A stretch of 64,000 bases of DNA from Saccharopolyspora gloriosae (GCF_022828475.1 NZ_CP059557.1:4697470-4761469); one strand, 5' to 3'; numbered from the stretch's first letter, positions 46,317-55,440 are shown. Translations and numbers: made by a program. Notes: generated from the letters alone by a model not told the origin.

Positions 46317-47365
46317 GCCGCACGCACCCTCGGGTCCAGAACCCGGTAGAGCAGGTCCGCCACCACGTTCATCACGATCACACTCCCCGCCAGCACGATG
46401 AACGTGCCCTGCAGCAGCGGCAGGTCCGGCACGCGCAACGCCTCGAAGGTCAGCAGCCCCAGACCGGGCCACGAGTACACCGTCTCCACCGTGATCGCGC
46501 CGCCGACCACCAGCCCCAAGTGCAGGAAGATCAACGTCACGGTCGGCAGCAGCGCGTTCGGCACCGCGTGCCTGCGCCGCACCAGGTCCTCCCGCAGGCC
46601 CTTCGCGCGGGCCGTGGTGAGGTAGTCCGCGCCCATCTCCTCCAGCAGCGAGGACCGCATCACCATCAGGTACTGCGCGTAGATCACCGCGACCATCGTC
46701 AGCGACGGCAGCACCAGGTGCCGCGCCACGTCCAGCACCTGCGGGATCAGCTCCGCCGGGGTGTCCGGCGAAGACATGCCGCCGACCGGGAACAACCCGG
46801 GAATCGGGCCGACCCCGACGCCGAACACCATGAGCACGATCAGCCCGAGCCAGAACGTCGGCACCGACCACAAGGTCAGCGCGATCGAAGTCGAGGCCTT
46901 GTCGAACCCGCCGCCGTGCCGCCACGCCGCCCGCGTTCCGATCCACAGCCCGAGCACGACCGCCAGCACCGTCGCCGTGCCCACCAACAGCACCGTCGGC
47001 CAGAACCGCTCGGCGATCAGCTCCGCCACCGGCCGGCTGTAGGTGTAGGAGGTGCCGAGGTCACCGCGCAGCAGCGCGCCGAGGAAGTCCAGGAACTGCT
47101 TCCACAGGGGCTGATCCAGCCCGAACCGCTGCCGCAACTGCTCGATCTGCTCGGCCGAGACCGGAGCGCCGCGCGTCATGGTGCGCACCGGGTCGCCGGG
47201 CAGCACCCGGAACAGGAAGAACCCGAGCACCGCCACGAGGAACACGCTCACCAGCCCGCCGCCGAGCTTGCGCGCGATGTAGCCGGGCCAGCCGCCACCG
47301 GAGCGGACGTGCCCGGATGGGACGTGCTCCGCGCGGTCTTCGGCCTCGGCCGTCGAGTCGGCCAT
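46313..47365 (-). CDS. Peptide ABC importer permease 1 (DppB-like)
   Basis: 350-residue inner-membrane permease. The OppB-type hallmark LGFFLFRVLPGDPVRTMTRG follows the first helix. Six helices are predicted. The EAA-type loop is ADYLTTARAKGLREDLVRRRHAVPNALLP, and the C-terminal VETVYSWPGLGLL is typical. Thirty residues of extra charged sequence precede the first helix. It lies 3 bp after the binding-protein gene on the same strand and overlaps permease 2 by an ATGA. Confidence 0.95.
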   Translation of the reverse strand: MADSTAEAEDRAEHVPSGHVRSGGGWPGYIARKLGGGLVSVFLVAVLGFFLFRVLPGDPVRTMTRGAPVSAEQIEQLRQRFGLDQPLWKQFLDFLGALLRGDLGTSYTYSRPVAELIAERFWPTVLLVGTATVLAVVLGLWIGTRAAWRHGGGFDKASTSIALTLWSVPTFWLGLIVLMVFGVGVGPIPGLFPVGGMSSPDTPAELIPQVLDVARHLVLPSLTMVAVIYAQYLMVMRSSLLEEMGADYLTTARAKGLREDLVRRRHAVPNALLPTVTLIFLHLGLVVGGAITVETVYSWPGLGLLTFEALRVPDLPLLQGTFIVLAGSVIVMNVVADLLYRVLDPRVRAA

Positions 47366-47368
47366 GCG

Positions 47369-49150
47369 TCACTCCCGTTCGTCGACGGTGGCTCGCCGGT
47401 GCCGCACCACCAGCAGGATCACCACTCCGGCGATCACCACGATCCCGACCAGCACCCACGCGACCGTTCCGTAGTCGGTGTCCTGCGAGTTCATCGCGGC
47501 CGGGGTGGGCTGCGCGCCGTAGTAACCCCAATAGCCCTGCTGCCCGGTGATGACCCCCTCAGCGGCGGGCTGCGTGGTGAAGCCGCTGTAGCGGTCGCTG
47601 CGGTGCGCCTCCAGTGAGTTCTGGTAGTACAGCACCGATGCGGTCGCCTGGTCGTAGAACCGCCGCTGCGCCTGCTTGACCAGGTCGATCCGCTTCGCCG
47701 GGTCGAACTCGCCGAGCTGCCGCGCGTAGAGGTCGTCGTACTGCTGGTCGCACAGGAACGAGTCGGGCGTACCGCCGCCTTCGGGGCTCGGCCGGGAGCC
47801 GCAGGTCTGCAACCGCAGCACGTAGTCCGGGTCCGGGTTCGCCGACCAGCCGGAGATCGCCAGGTCGAAGTCACCCGCGGTGGTGCGGTCGTTGACCTGG
47901 TTGTCCGAGACCGGTTCCAGCTCGACGGCGATGCCGACGTCGGCCAGCCAACGCTTCACGAACTCACCGACCTGCGCGTCCGCCGAGGTGCTCGCGTGCA
48001 GCATGAACCCGAGGTTCAACGGCTCGCCCTGCGGTGTGCGGCGAATTCCGTCCGGCCCGCGCCGATAGCCGGCCGCGTCGAGCTGCGCGTTGGCAGCGGC
48101 CGGGTCGAATCCGCGCGGCTGCGGCGGCGTCCAGTGGTAGTCGTCGAAGATCGGCGGCAGGTAGCCGCCGCCGACCTGCCCGTAACCGTTGAGCACCCGA
48201 TCCACCAGGGCCTGCTTGTTGATGGCCTGATCGATCGCGCGGCGCACTCGCACGTCCCGCAACGCCGGATGCCCGGTGCCGATGGGAGCGCCCGCGCTGT
48301 TGGCCGCGCCCGGGTTGATCAGCATTTCGAAGAACCGGCGCCCCTGGCCCTTGACCTGCTCGACGTCCGGCTCGTCGGCCAGCGCGTCGAACTGCGCGGG
48401 AGTGAGCTTCTGCGCGACGTCCACTTCGCCCTTGCGCAGCGCCTGCACCGACGCGTCGGTGTTCTTGAACTGCACGAACTGCAACTCGGAGACCTTCGGC
48501 GGCCCCCGCCAGAACCGCGGGTTCGCGCGCAGCATGGCGTACTGCTCCGGCTCGTACTCGGTGAGTTCGAACGGCCCGGAACCCACCACCGGCATCCGGT
48601 CGTTGGCGAACCCGGCGACGTCGTCGACCTTCGACCACACGTGCTCGGGCACGATCGGCGCGTCGATAGCCAGCATCGTCGACTGCGGAGTCTTGGTGCG
48701 GATCACCAGCGTGCCGTCGTCCGGTGCCGAGACCGATTCGAAGTTCTCCACGAAGTTGCCGTTCGCGGTGGCCGCGGCGGGATCATGCATCATCCGGTCG
48801 TAGGTGTAGGCCGCGTCGCGGGCCGTCACCGGCTGCCCGTCGGTCCACTGCACGCCGGGGCGGATGTGGAAAGTCCAGGTCAGCTTGTCCGGCGAGGTCT
48901 CCCAGCGCTCCGCCAGCTCGGGCGTGGCCGAGAAGTCCTGCGGGCTGTAGGTGGTCAGCGTGGGGTAGATCAGCCGGAACAGGTCCGTGGCCGCCAGCGA
49001 GTACCCGAGGAACGGGTTGAGCGAGTCGATCTGCTGCGGCACCGCGACCCGCAGCTTCGCCGCACCACCCGCCGAAGGCTGCGCGATGGCGGCGTTCGGC
49101 ATGAGCAACCCGCCCAGGACGACCAGCGCAACGAGGATTTTCCGGCCCAC
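47369..49150 (-). CDS. Peptide ABC importer substrate-binding protein, membrane-anchored
   Basis: 593-residue family-5 extracellular solute-binding protein. An N-terminal signal peptide (about 1-23) ends AIA|Q with no lipobox Cys. The SBP_bac_5 domain includes AVPQQIDSLNPFLGYSLAATD, LAERWETSPDKLTWTFHIRPGVQWTDGQPVTARD and MPVVGSGPFELTEYE. A C-terminal membrane helix (about 557-580, TVAWVLVGIVVIAGVVILLVV) with a basic end holds it to the membrane, replacing the usual lipid anchor. GTG start. First gene of a four-gene importer operon that lacks an obvious regulator. The ligand is probably a peptide but is unknown. Confidence 0.93.
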   Translation of the reverse strand: MGRKILVALVVLGGLLMPNAAIAQPSAGGAAKLRVAVPQQIDSLNPFLGYSLAATDLFRLIYPTLTTYSPQDFSATPELAERWETSPDKLTWTFHIRPGVQWTDGQPVTARDAAYTYDRMMHDPAAATANGNFVENFESVSAPDDGTLVIRTKTPQSTMLAIDAPIVPEHVWSKVDDVAGFANDRMPVVGSGPFELTEYEPEQYAMLRANPRFWRGPPKVSELQFVQFKNTDASVQALRKGEVDVAQKLTPAQFDALADEPDVEQVKGQGRRFFEMLINPGAANSAGAPIGTGHPALRDVRVRRAIDQAINKQALVDRVLNGYGQVGGGYLPPIFDDYHWTPPQPRGFDPAAANAQLDAAGYRRGPDGIRRTPQGEPLNLGFMLHASTSADAQVGEFVKRWLADVGIAVELEPVSDNQVNDRTTAGDFDLAISGWSANPDPDYVLRLQTCGSRPSPEGGGTPDSFLCDQQYDDLYARQLGEFDPAKRIDLVKQAQRRFYDQATASVLYYQNSLEAHRSDRYSGFTTQPAAEGVITGQQGYWGYYGAQPTPAAMNSQDTDYGTVAWVLVGIVVIAGVVILLVVRHRRATVDERE

Positions 49151-49351
49151 GAAGCACCCACCCTTCTCCAGAAGTGAGGAGAAAGAACCATCCCCGGGTG
49201 CGGTTCGTCAATGCTTCACCGGCCGTGCCGCAGGACGGCTAACGGAGTGTGTACCCAACCGTTACGCAACACCGGATCGGACGGCGCCCACCTGCACGAT
49301 CACTCCGCCCATGGAACTCGTCCGGTTCACCGCGCGCGTCGATCAGGCGTC

Positions 49352-49485
49352 TTGTCAGCCGCGCAGCCACCGAGCAGTGACCACCTGCGCAGCCGGACCA
49401 TCGTCAGATTCTTGGCGGCCTTCTCACGAAGACGACGATTTCGCCGACCCGAGGGCTACTTGAGAAATCGATCCCCGGCGAGTGA
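49352..49485 (+). repeat. Palindromic intergenic element, copy E (degenerate)
   Basis: Starts with TTGTCAGCCGCGCAGCC, a decayed form of the first hairpin, and GAGCAGTGACCACC. The middle stem CGATTTC/GAAATCG is preserved (as in copy A), but the outer stem is poor. It lies in the 346-bp gap between the binding-protein gene and the Imm1-like gene, which otherwise holds only the importer promoter. Confidence 0.65.
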
Positions 49486-49496
49486 AACGACCGGAT

Positions 49497-50210
49497 TCAG
49501 TGTTCGCCCCAGCGGGCCTGCTGCCACCGCACCGCTTCCGGACGAGCACCGTCGACGACGTACTCCAGCAATCCGGCGCGCAGGGCGCGGAAGGCGAGCA
49601 CGGAGTCCTTCGGGAACAGCAGCGCGCTGCCCGTGTCGAAGCGCAGCTTCGGCGCCCCCGGCAGCGGCTCCTGGTTGTGGCTGTGCCAGGAGGTGAGGTC
49701 GCCCTCCTCGGACTCCTCGGTGTAGTTGAGCACGCCCACCTCGGCCTCCGGATCGGTCACGACCCGCAGCTGCTGGTACGGCCCCGCGATCTCGTCGCTC
49801 TCGTACGGCCGGTCCCACACGTACAGGTGCGCGGCCGCTCCCGCTGTCGGCGGCCGCAGCACCTTCTCCACCAGGGCGGCCTTGTCGTCGGAGGTCGTCG
49901 CGTAGTGGCGCTCGCCGTCGACGACGGCGGTGGCGACGGTGACGCCGAGTTCGGTGTTGCGCGCCCCCACCGCCTCCGAGCGCAGCGCGTCCAGGCATTC
50001 CCGCGCTTCCCGCAAGGCCTTGATCGCGGCGCCCTGGTGCAGGACCAGCTCGCCCCAGTACGGATGGCCGTGGATCTTGTTGAGCTCGCCGTAGACGGCG
50101 TTGGTGGACTCGATCAGCTTGTCCACCTGGTCCAGCGGAACGTCGGTGAGGCGGGCGAACACGACCGCCAGAGGTTCGACCGGACCGTCTTGCAGAGGCG
50201 GATTCGACAT
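49497..50210 (-). CDS. Imm1-type immunity protein, orphan
   Basis: 237-residue protein. The C-terminal half resembles the Imm1 immunity family: VGVLNYTEESEEGDLTSWHSHN in the middle (strand, then a Trp-Ser-His turn) and a closing helix with LEYVVDGARPEAVRWQ, close to the 'EF..GxRPxxVxWQ' end of that family. Imm1 proteins neutralise polymorphic toxins, in several cases deaminase toxins. No toxin gene or secretion gene is visible within 10 kb, so it is an orphan. The ATG at 50210 follows GAAGG closely; a GTG 18 bp upstream is an alternative. The N-terminal 100 residues are helical and not assigned. Confidence 0.65.
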   Translation of the reverse strand: MSNPPLQDGPVEPLAVVFARLTDVPLDQVDKLIESTNAVYGELNKIHGHPYWGELVLHQGAAIKALREARECLDALRSEAVGARNTELGVTVATAVVDGERHYATTSDDKAALVEKVLRPPTAGAAAHLYVWDRPYESDEIAGPYQQLRVVTDPEAEVGVLNYTEESEEGDLTSWHSHNQEPLPGAPKLRFDTGSALLFPKDSVLAFRALRAGLLEYVVDGARPEAVRWQQARWGEH

Positions 50211-50471
50211 GCCTTCGTTGCACCCCACGGGAGTCGATTCAGCTGTTCTCGCATGGACACGCCGCCGCTCATGATGCCAACCCGCTCGACGCGCGCGGAC
50301 AGCGGTACCGGGGGAACGAAGACTACCTGTCGTGATCTTGCGATCTCACAGCGCGGCCGCTTCCTCGCCTGCACCGGAATAACAGCTGTTCAGGAACCTG
50401 ATCGGCACCTCGCCGAGATCCGCCGGGCCGGTCGATCCGCGTGCCCGCGACGACCCGGCGGACGGCTGCGA

Positions 50472-51095
50472 TCAGCTGGCTTGGCCCCGGAGCAGACCGT
50501 CGGCCGGTTCCGCGTCCGCGGCCATCCCGAGCAGCGACCGGCCCAGTGCCTCCGGATCGCCGAAGCCGATCCGGCCCGCCACGTCATCGGGCAGGCTCAG
50601 CATCGACATCGCCACGCCCATCATCCCCGCCTCGAGCAGGCCGCCACCGCGAGCGGAGATCGGCTCGCCCACCGCGGCGTGCAAGGTCACCGCCGAGTCC
50701 ACCCCGGCCAAGGTCATCTCGCCGAGCGCGGCGCGGACCTGCGGGTTGCGCACGCCCTCCAGCTGCAGTTCGAACAGGGCCAGGAACTGCGACCGGGCCG
50801 AGGTCGCCATCCGGTGCAGCATCGCCACGTACAGCGTGCGCACATCCGCGGCGGAGACTCCGTCCGGCATCCCCTCGCGCAGCCGGCGCATCGCGGCCGT
50901 GTGCTGATCGGCCATCTGCCGGGCGACCGCGACGTACAGGGACTCGCGACTGGCGTGGTAATTCTTGGTGGTGCCCTCGGGGAACCCGGCTTCGCGGTCC
51001 ACCGCCCGATGAGTCAGGCCGCGACCCCCTTCCCGCGCCAGAACTTCGATCGCGGCGTCGGCGAGCTGGACCCGACGATTCCTACGCTGCGGCAT
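50472..51095 (-). CDS. TetR-family transcriptional regulator
   Basis: 207-residue regulator. The N-terminal DNA-binding domain reads VQLADAAIEVLAREGGRGLTHRAVDREAGFPEGTTKNYHASRESLY, with the turn residues and the Y-H-x-S-R-x-x-L recognition helix of TetR proteins. The C-terminal ligand domain is unassigned. Regulation is unknown; the SIS gene is divergent and 222 bp away, so it could share a promoter region. The start at 51095 (MPQRRNRR) is chosen over an upstream ATG because it precedes the HTH directly. Confidence 0.9.
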   Translation of the reverse strand: MPQRRNRRVQLADAAIEVLAREGGRGLTHRAVDREAGFPEGTTKNYHASRESLYVAVARQMADQHTAAMRRLREGMPDGVSAADVRTLYVAMLHRMATSARSQFLALFELQLEGVRNPQVRAALGEMTLAGVDSAVTLHAAVGEPISARGGGLLEAGMMGVAMSMLSLPDDVAGRIGFGDPEALGRSLLGMAADAEPADGLLRGQAS

Positions 51096-51316
51096 GCAAC
51101 CCCTGTGCTCTTGCGTCGACACGTCTCTGCCTGGTGCCGGTCTCGCGCGTCGGCAGCCGCCCGCGAGGCTGACACCACAGAGTAATCATTGTAGCGAGAG
51201 TGATCACCGCACCGCGATCAACACGACGGCGAGCCCCAAGAAATCGAAAGTTGCCGTCTGGCCCGTCATTGGTATAGACCGGCAGAGTTCCGCAGTCCGC
51301 ATCCAGGAGTCCGCGC

Positions 51317-52111
51317 ATGCCCGACACTTCCGACATCGGCCGAACCGACACCACCGCGCCCGATCCGGCGCGGACACCGACCGTGACCGGCCCGCACCAC
51401 GCCGAACCGACCCTCGCCCACCTCCGCAAGATCGGCGAGCACAACGCGGCGGCGCTACGCGAGGCGGCGCGAACGCTGATCAACTGCGTGCGCGAGGACG
51501 GACTGGTGTTCACCGCCGGTGCCGGGCACTCGCTGGCCGGGGTCATGGAATCCTTCTACCGAGCGGGCGGACTCGCCGCGGTGCGCCCGCTGTACCACCC
51601 GGATCTGCTGCCGCTGCACGGAGCGGTCGCCTCCACCGCCACCGAACGCACCAGTGGGCTCGCGGCGCAGGTGCTCGACCAGGCCGCGTTCCGCGGCGGC
51701 CGGGACGCACTGGTCGTCTTCTCCAACTCCGGGGTGAACCCGTACCCGGTGGAGCTCGCCACCACCGCCTCCGCCGCCGGGTCCACCGTCATCGCCGTCA
51801 CCTCACCGCTGGCAAGCGCGGACGCTCCGCTGCGTGCGGGCACCACGCTCGCGGCGCAGGCCGGAATCGTGCTCGACACGCTGGTGCCAGGCGGTGACGC
51901 CAGCTATCCGCCCGCCGCCCCGGTCACCGCGCCGCTGTCCTCGCTGGCCAACGCCTACCTGTGGAACATGCTGCTGGTGGAGCTGCACGACGCCGCGCAG
52001 CGGGAGGGCGTGGAACTTCCGGTGTGGCGCAGCGCCAACACCATCGGCGGCGACGAGGCGAACAAGGCCAACCTCGCGCATTACGGAGCCCGAGTTCCGG
52101 GCCTGACCTGA
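51317..52111 (+). CDS. SIS-domain sugar-phosphate-binding protein
   Basis: 264-residue protein with one sugar isomerase (SIS) domain of the UPF0309 type. Family features are DGLVFTAGAGHSLAGVMESFYRAGG (phosphate-binding loop), GGRDALVVFSNSGVNPYPVELA (second phosphate loop) and TVIAVTSPLAS. Bacterial relatives occur near aminosugar metabolism genes and are thought to process phosphorylated aminosugars or peptidoglycan fragments; no such neighbours are present. The first 30 residues are low-complexity. ATG start with a CAGGAG-type site upstream. Confidence 0.88.
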   Translation: MPDTSDIGRTDTTAPDPARTPTVTGPHHAEPTLAHLRKIGEHNAAALREAARTLINCVREDGLVFTAGAGHSLAGVMESFYRAGGLAAVRPLYHPDLLPLHGAVASTATERTSGLAAQVLDQAAFRGGRDALVVFSNSGVNPYPVELATTASAAGSTVIAVTSPLASADAPLRAGTTLAAQAGIVLDTLVPGGDASYPPAAPVTAPLSSLANAYLWNMLLVELHDAAQREGVELPVWRSANTIGGDEANKANLAHYGARVPGLT

Positions 52112-52120
52112 GCTGGAACC

Positions 52121-52159
52121 GCCGAAGCCGGTCCCGCGAACAGCGGAACCGGCTTCGGC
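52121..52159. terminator. Bidirectional hairpin terminator
   Basis: Perfect 12-bp stem GCCGAAGCCGGT/ACCGGCTTCGGC with a 15-nt loop, placed between the convergent SIS and enoyl-CoA hydratase genes. Confidence 0.8.
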
Positions 52160-52184
52160 GTGAAGATCAAGCGCGTCGGGCTGC

Positions 52185-52976
52185 TCAGCCCCCGAGCAGG
52201 CCTGCGAGTTCCGCGATGCGGCGGATCTGCGCGGCCCGTTCCGCGGCGAGCTGCTGTTCCGGATCCACGACCTCGTCGGCCTGGGCCAGCAGCGCCAGTG
52301 TTTCGCGCACCGCCCCCTCCGGCGGCGCGCTCACCGCCTCCACCAGGCGATCCACCGCCGAGTCCAAGTCGTCGGCGGCGACCACCGAGTTCGCCAGGCC
52401 GATCCGCTGCGCCTCATCGGCCGTCACGTCCCGGCCGGTCACGCAGATCTCCACCGCACGCGCATAGCCGACCGCACGCACCAACGGCAGCGTGCCGCCG
52501 AGGTCCGGAACCAGGCCCAACCCGGTCTCGGCCATCCGCAGCATCGCGTCCTCGGTCAGCACTCGCAGGTCGCAGGCCAGCGCCAGCTGGAAACCCGCGC
52601 CGATGGCGTGCCCCTGCACGGCTGCGATGGTGACCCGATCCGGCTCCCGCAACCAGCTGAACCCCTGCTGGAAGGCGGCGATGTCGGCGTCGGCCTCTTC
52701 GGTGGGACGTTGCACCAGCGAGATCAGACCGGGCGCCCCGTCCACGTCATCGACCCCGAACAACCGTCTGTCCAGTCCGGCGGAGAACGCGCGCCCCTCT
52801 CCGCGCACCACCACGACCCGCACTTCCGGGTCCAGGGACTGGCCGATTTCGCGCAACGCAGCCCAGGTCACCGGGGTCTGAGCGTTGAGCTTGTCCGGGC
52901 GATCGAGTGTGATGGTGGCACGCCGACCTTGGACCGTGAGCCCCACACCGCCACGGTCCAGAAGGTCGGCGTCCAT
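52185..52976 (-). CDS. Enoyl-CoA hydratase/isomerase (EchA12-like)
   Basis: 263-residue crotonase. The oxyanion-hole segments are GRAFSAGLDRR and VQGHAIGAGFQLALACDLR. MAETGLGLVPDLGGTLPLVR contains the catalytic region, where Asp replaces one of the two Glu residues of true hydratases. This suggests isomerase or related activity. The closest layout is M. tuberculosis Rv1472 (echA12), which likewise precedes an ABC-F gene. The start at 52976 has GGAG 9 nt upstream; two earlier ATGs in frame are alternatives. Confidence 0.85.
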   Translation of the reverse strand: MDADLLDRGGVGLTVQGRRATITLDRPDKLNAQTPVTWAALREIGQSLDPEVRVVVVRGEGRAFSAGLDRRLFGVDDVDGAPGLISLVQRPTEEADADIAAFQQGFSWLREPDRVTIAAVQGHAIGAGFQLALACDLRVLTEDAMLRMAETGLGLVPDLGGTLPLVRAVGYARAVEICVTGRDVTADEAQRIGLANSVVAADDLDSAVDRLVEAVSAPPEGAVRETLALLAQADEVVDPEQQLAAERAAQIRRIAELAGLLGG

Positions 52977-53090
52977 CCTCGACTGCTCCAAGCGGGCCTC
53001 CATCAGTTCTGCGTTGACCGGGCAGGAATCGCGCAAGACGTTACCCGCCGGTCGTAAACGGACCGCATCGAACCGATCATGCCCGCCGAG

Positions 53091-53300
53091 TCACTTCTTC
53101 TTGGTACGCGTTGCACCCCCACGGCCGCGCAGCTGCACGCCCGACTCGCTCAGCACCCGGTGCACGAACCCGTAGGAACGCCCGGTCGCCTCGGCAAGGG
53201 CGCGAATGCTCGCTCCCTTCTCGTATTTCTTCTTCAGGTCACTGGCAAGCTTGTCCCGGGCGCTCCCTGTAATTCGCGCACCCTTCTTCAGGTCAGCCAC
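53091..53300 (-). CDS. Small helix-turn-helix protein (Rv1473A-like)
   Basis: 69-residue basic protein with one HTH: LASDLKKKYEKGASIRALAEATGRSYGFVHRVLSESGV. It ends in a Gly/Arg/Lys-rich tail (GRGGATRTKKK). The starting VADLKKGARITG and the tail are characteristic of the actinobacterial family typified by Rv1473A, which follows an ABC-F gene in M. tuberculosis. A GTG at 53300 follows a GGGGA site; the longer frame is poorly conserved. Its role is unknown; it may be a small nucleoid- or promoter-binding protein. Confidence 0.85.
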   Translation of the reverse strand: MADLKKGARITGSARDKLASDLKKKYEKGASIRALAEATGRSYGFVHRVLSESGVQLRGRGGATRTKKK

Positions 53301-53617
53301 AGTGTCCCCGCCTTCCCTCCGAACAGGTCGGGCCGCTCGCGACCCCTGTCGTCGCAATGATCGAACAGGACGGCCGTAAACGCCAGGCGATCATGCAAAA
53401 AGATCGCCCAACGGTTGAGATCGAGAGGCTGCGATCACCGGAATGCGCTCGACCGATCGGTCTAGCCAACTCGCGACATCCGGCGGTGAAGACCGCCATC
53501 TCACGGCATTTTTGCTGTTCAGAGCGTTGTTACAGAGAGAGATCAGTCGCCGCTCGCCGACAGTGACGACCGGTCGTCGCAGCAGGTCGTGATCCGTTAC
53601 ATGAGCCGAGGGGTGCG
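53301..53617. other. Intergenic region between the HTH gene and ABC-F
   Basis: Over 300 bp, A/T-richer than its surroundings, with no gene or family repeat. It probably contains the promoter of the small HTH gene; I cannot place it. Confidence 0.4.
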
Positions 53618-53640
53618 AAAAAACACTCGTCAGGCGAGTT
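53618..53640 (-). terminator. Intrinsic terminator overlapping the ABC-F stop
   Basis: On the minus strand ACTCG-cctga-CGAGT is followed by GTTTTTT. The loop contains the ABC-F TGA stop codon. The stem is short (5 bp), but the six-T run is rare in this GC-rich sequence and is characteristic of an intrinsic terminator. Confidence 0.5.
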
Positions 53641-55258
53641 GCACTAGCTCCAAGTAATCAGCCGACCAGTGGTCCTCGGTCCCGTCGGGCAACAGGATCA
53701 CACGTTCCGGCTCCAATGCTTCCACGGCGCCGGGATCATGCGTGACCAGAACGACCGCTCCGCTGAAACTGCGCAGCGCATCAAGGACCTGTTCGCGGCT
53801 GGCGGGGTCGAGGTTGTTCGTCGGTTCGTCCAGCAGCAGCACGTTCGCCGCGCTGGAGACGAGGCCTGCGAGCGCCAGCCGGGTCTTCTCACCGCCGGAG
53901 AGCGTGCCCGCAGGCTGATCGAGCTGCTCACCGCGGAATAGGAACGTCCCGAGCAGCGTGCGCAGCTGCTGTTCCGGGGTGTCGGGGGCGGCGCTGCGAA
54001 TGTTCGACCACACGCTGGCGTCGTGGTCGAGGGTCTCGTGTTCCTGCGCGTAGTAGCCGACGCGCAGACCGTGGCCGGGCACCATGCCGCCCGCGTCGGG
54101 CTCCTCCATGCCGCCGAGCAGGCGCAGCAGCGTCGTCTTGCCCGCACCGTTGAGCCCGAGCACCACGACCTTGGCACCCCGGTCCACCGCCAGGTCCACG
54201 CCGCTGAAGATCTCCAGCGAGCCGTAGGACTTCGACAGGCCGCTCGCGGTCAGCGGCGTCCGCCCGCAGGGCGCGGGGTCCGGGAAGCGGATCTTGGCGA
54301 CCTTGTCGTCGACCGTTTCCTCTTCCAGGTCGTTGACGAGCTTCTCGGCGCGGCGGGCCATGTTCTGCGCGGCGACGGCCTTGGTGGCCTTGGCGCGCAT
54401 CTTGTCGGCCTGCGCCATGAGCACGGAGGCCTTCTTCTCGGCGTTGGCTCGTTCCCGGCGGCGGCGCTTCTCGTCGGCGGCCCGTGCCTCCTGGTAGCGC
54501 TTCCAGTCCATGTTGTAGACGTCGGCCTCACCACGAACGGCGTCGAGGAACCAGACCTTGTTCACCACGTCGGCCAGCAGCTCCACGTCGTGGCTGATGA
54601 CCACGAGACCGCCGTCGTGGGTGCGCAGGAACTCGCGCAGCCAGTTGATGGAGTCCGCGTCGAGGTGGTTCGTCGGCTCGTCGAGCAGCAGCGTCGTCGC
54701 CGAACGGCCGCCCGGCCCCGCCTCGGAGGCGGCGAACAGGATGCGGGCGAGCTCGACGCGGCGGCGCTGGCCACCGGAGAGCGTTTGCAGCGGCTGTTCG
54801 AGGATGCGTTCGGCCAACCCGAGGTTGGAGCAGATCCGGCCGGCCTCGCTCTCGGCCGCGTAGCCGCCGCGGGCGGAGAACCGCTCCTCCAGCTTGCCGT
54901 AGCGGTTGATCGCCTTGTCCCGCTGGCGGTCGTCGGCCAGCTCGGCCATCTCGGTCTGCGCCTTCTCCATGTCGCGCAGCATCTTGTCGAGGCCGCGGGC
55001 GGAGAGCACGCGCTCCTTCGCGGACACCGACAGGTCTCCTTCGCGGGGATCCTGCGGCAGATAGCCGAGCTCGCCGCGGCGGATGAGCTCACCGGCGTAC
55101 GGCTCGCCTTCACCGGCGAGCACGCGCAGCGTGGTCGTCTTGCCCGCGCCGTTGCGGCCGACGAGGCCGACGCGGTCACCTGGCTGCACGCGCAGCGTGG
55201 CGCCGGAGAGCAGGATGCGCGAACCCGCGCGCAGTTCAAGGCCCGAGGCAGAGATCAA
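53630..55258 (-). CDS. ABC-F family ATPase (Rv1473-like)
   Basis: 542-residue cytoplasmic protein with two ABC ATPase domains and no membrane segment, as in ribosome-binding ABC-F proteins. Domain 1 has GRNGAGKTTTLRVL, LSGGQRRRVELARILF and TLLLDEPTNHLD. The interdomain linker (about 250-320) is a long basic coiled coil (YQEARAADEKRRRRERANAEKKA). Domain 2 has GLNGAGKTTLLRLL, LSGGEKTRLALAGL and VLLLDEPTNNLD. ABC-F proteins protect ribosomes from antibiotics or modulate translation; which applies here is not decided by sequence. It is preceded by a short leader ORF. Confidence 0.95.
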   Translation of the reverse strand: MISASGLELRAGSRILLSGATLRVQPGDRVGLVGRNGAGKTTTLRVLAGEGEPYAGELIRRGELGYLPQDPREGDLSVSAKERVLSARGLDKMLRDMEKAQTEMAELADDRQRDKAINRYGKLEERFSARGGYAAESEAGRICSNLGLAERILEQPLQTLSGGQRRRVELARILFAASEAGPGGRSATTLLLDEPTNHLDADSINWLREFLRTHDGGLVVISHDVELLADVVNKVWFLDAVRGEADVYNMDWKRYQEARAADEKRRRRERANAEKKASVLMAQADKMRAKATKAVAAQNMARRAEKLVNDLEEETVDDKVAKIRFPDPAPCGRTPLTASGLSKSYGSLEIFSGVDLAVDRGAKVVVLGLNGAGKTTLLRLLGGMEEPDAGGMVPGHGLRVGYYAQEHETLDHDASVWSNIRSAAPDTPEQQLRTLLGTFLFRGEQLDQPAGTLSGGEKTRLALAGLVSSAANVLLLDEPTNNLDPASREQVLDALRSFSGAVVLVTHDPGAVEALEPERVILLPDGTEDHWSADYLELVQLA

Positions 55259-55353
55259 GGAAGGCTCCGAAGACGTAGTGGTCGAGCGAGTTCACGAAAA
55301 AGCCCACCGCAGGCCGGTGACGACCGGAATCGGATGGGCCGAGAACGTCGCCG

Positions 55354-55434
55354 CTAATCAGCGGAGACGGTTGTGCGCGGCCCTCGCAGGCGGAGTTTCG
55401 CCGCGCACTTCTTCGTTGCGCGCTTGCTCACCAC
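55354..55434 (-). CDS. Possible leaderless 26-codon leader peptide of ABC-F
   Basis: A small basic ORF (MVSKRATKKCAAKLRLR...) starts at GTG-GTG 55434 and ends at a TAG (55354). TACACT lies exactly 6 nt upstream of the first GTG, the spacing of a leaderless promoter. The stop codon lies in a small hairpin (CCGCT-aatc-AGCGG), about 95 nt before the ABC-F start. Short leader ORFs upstream of ABC-F genes often control them by attenuation, so that role is plausible. Without conservation data this remains uncertain; the ORF may only mark the promoter. Confidence 0.35.
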   Translation of the reverse strand: MVSKRATKKCAAKLRLRGPRTTVSAD

Positions 55435-55440
55435 GTATCC

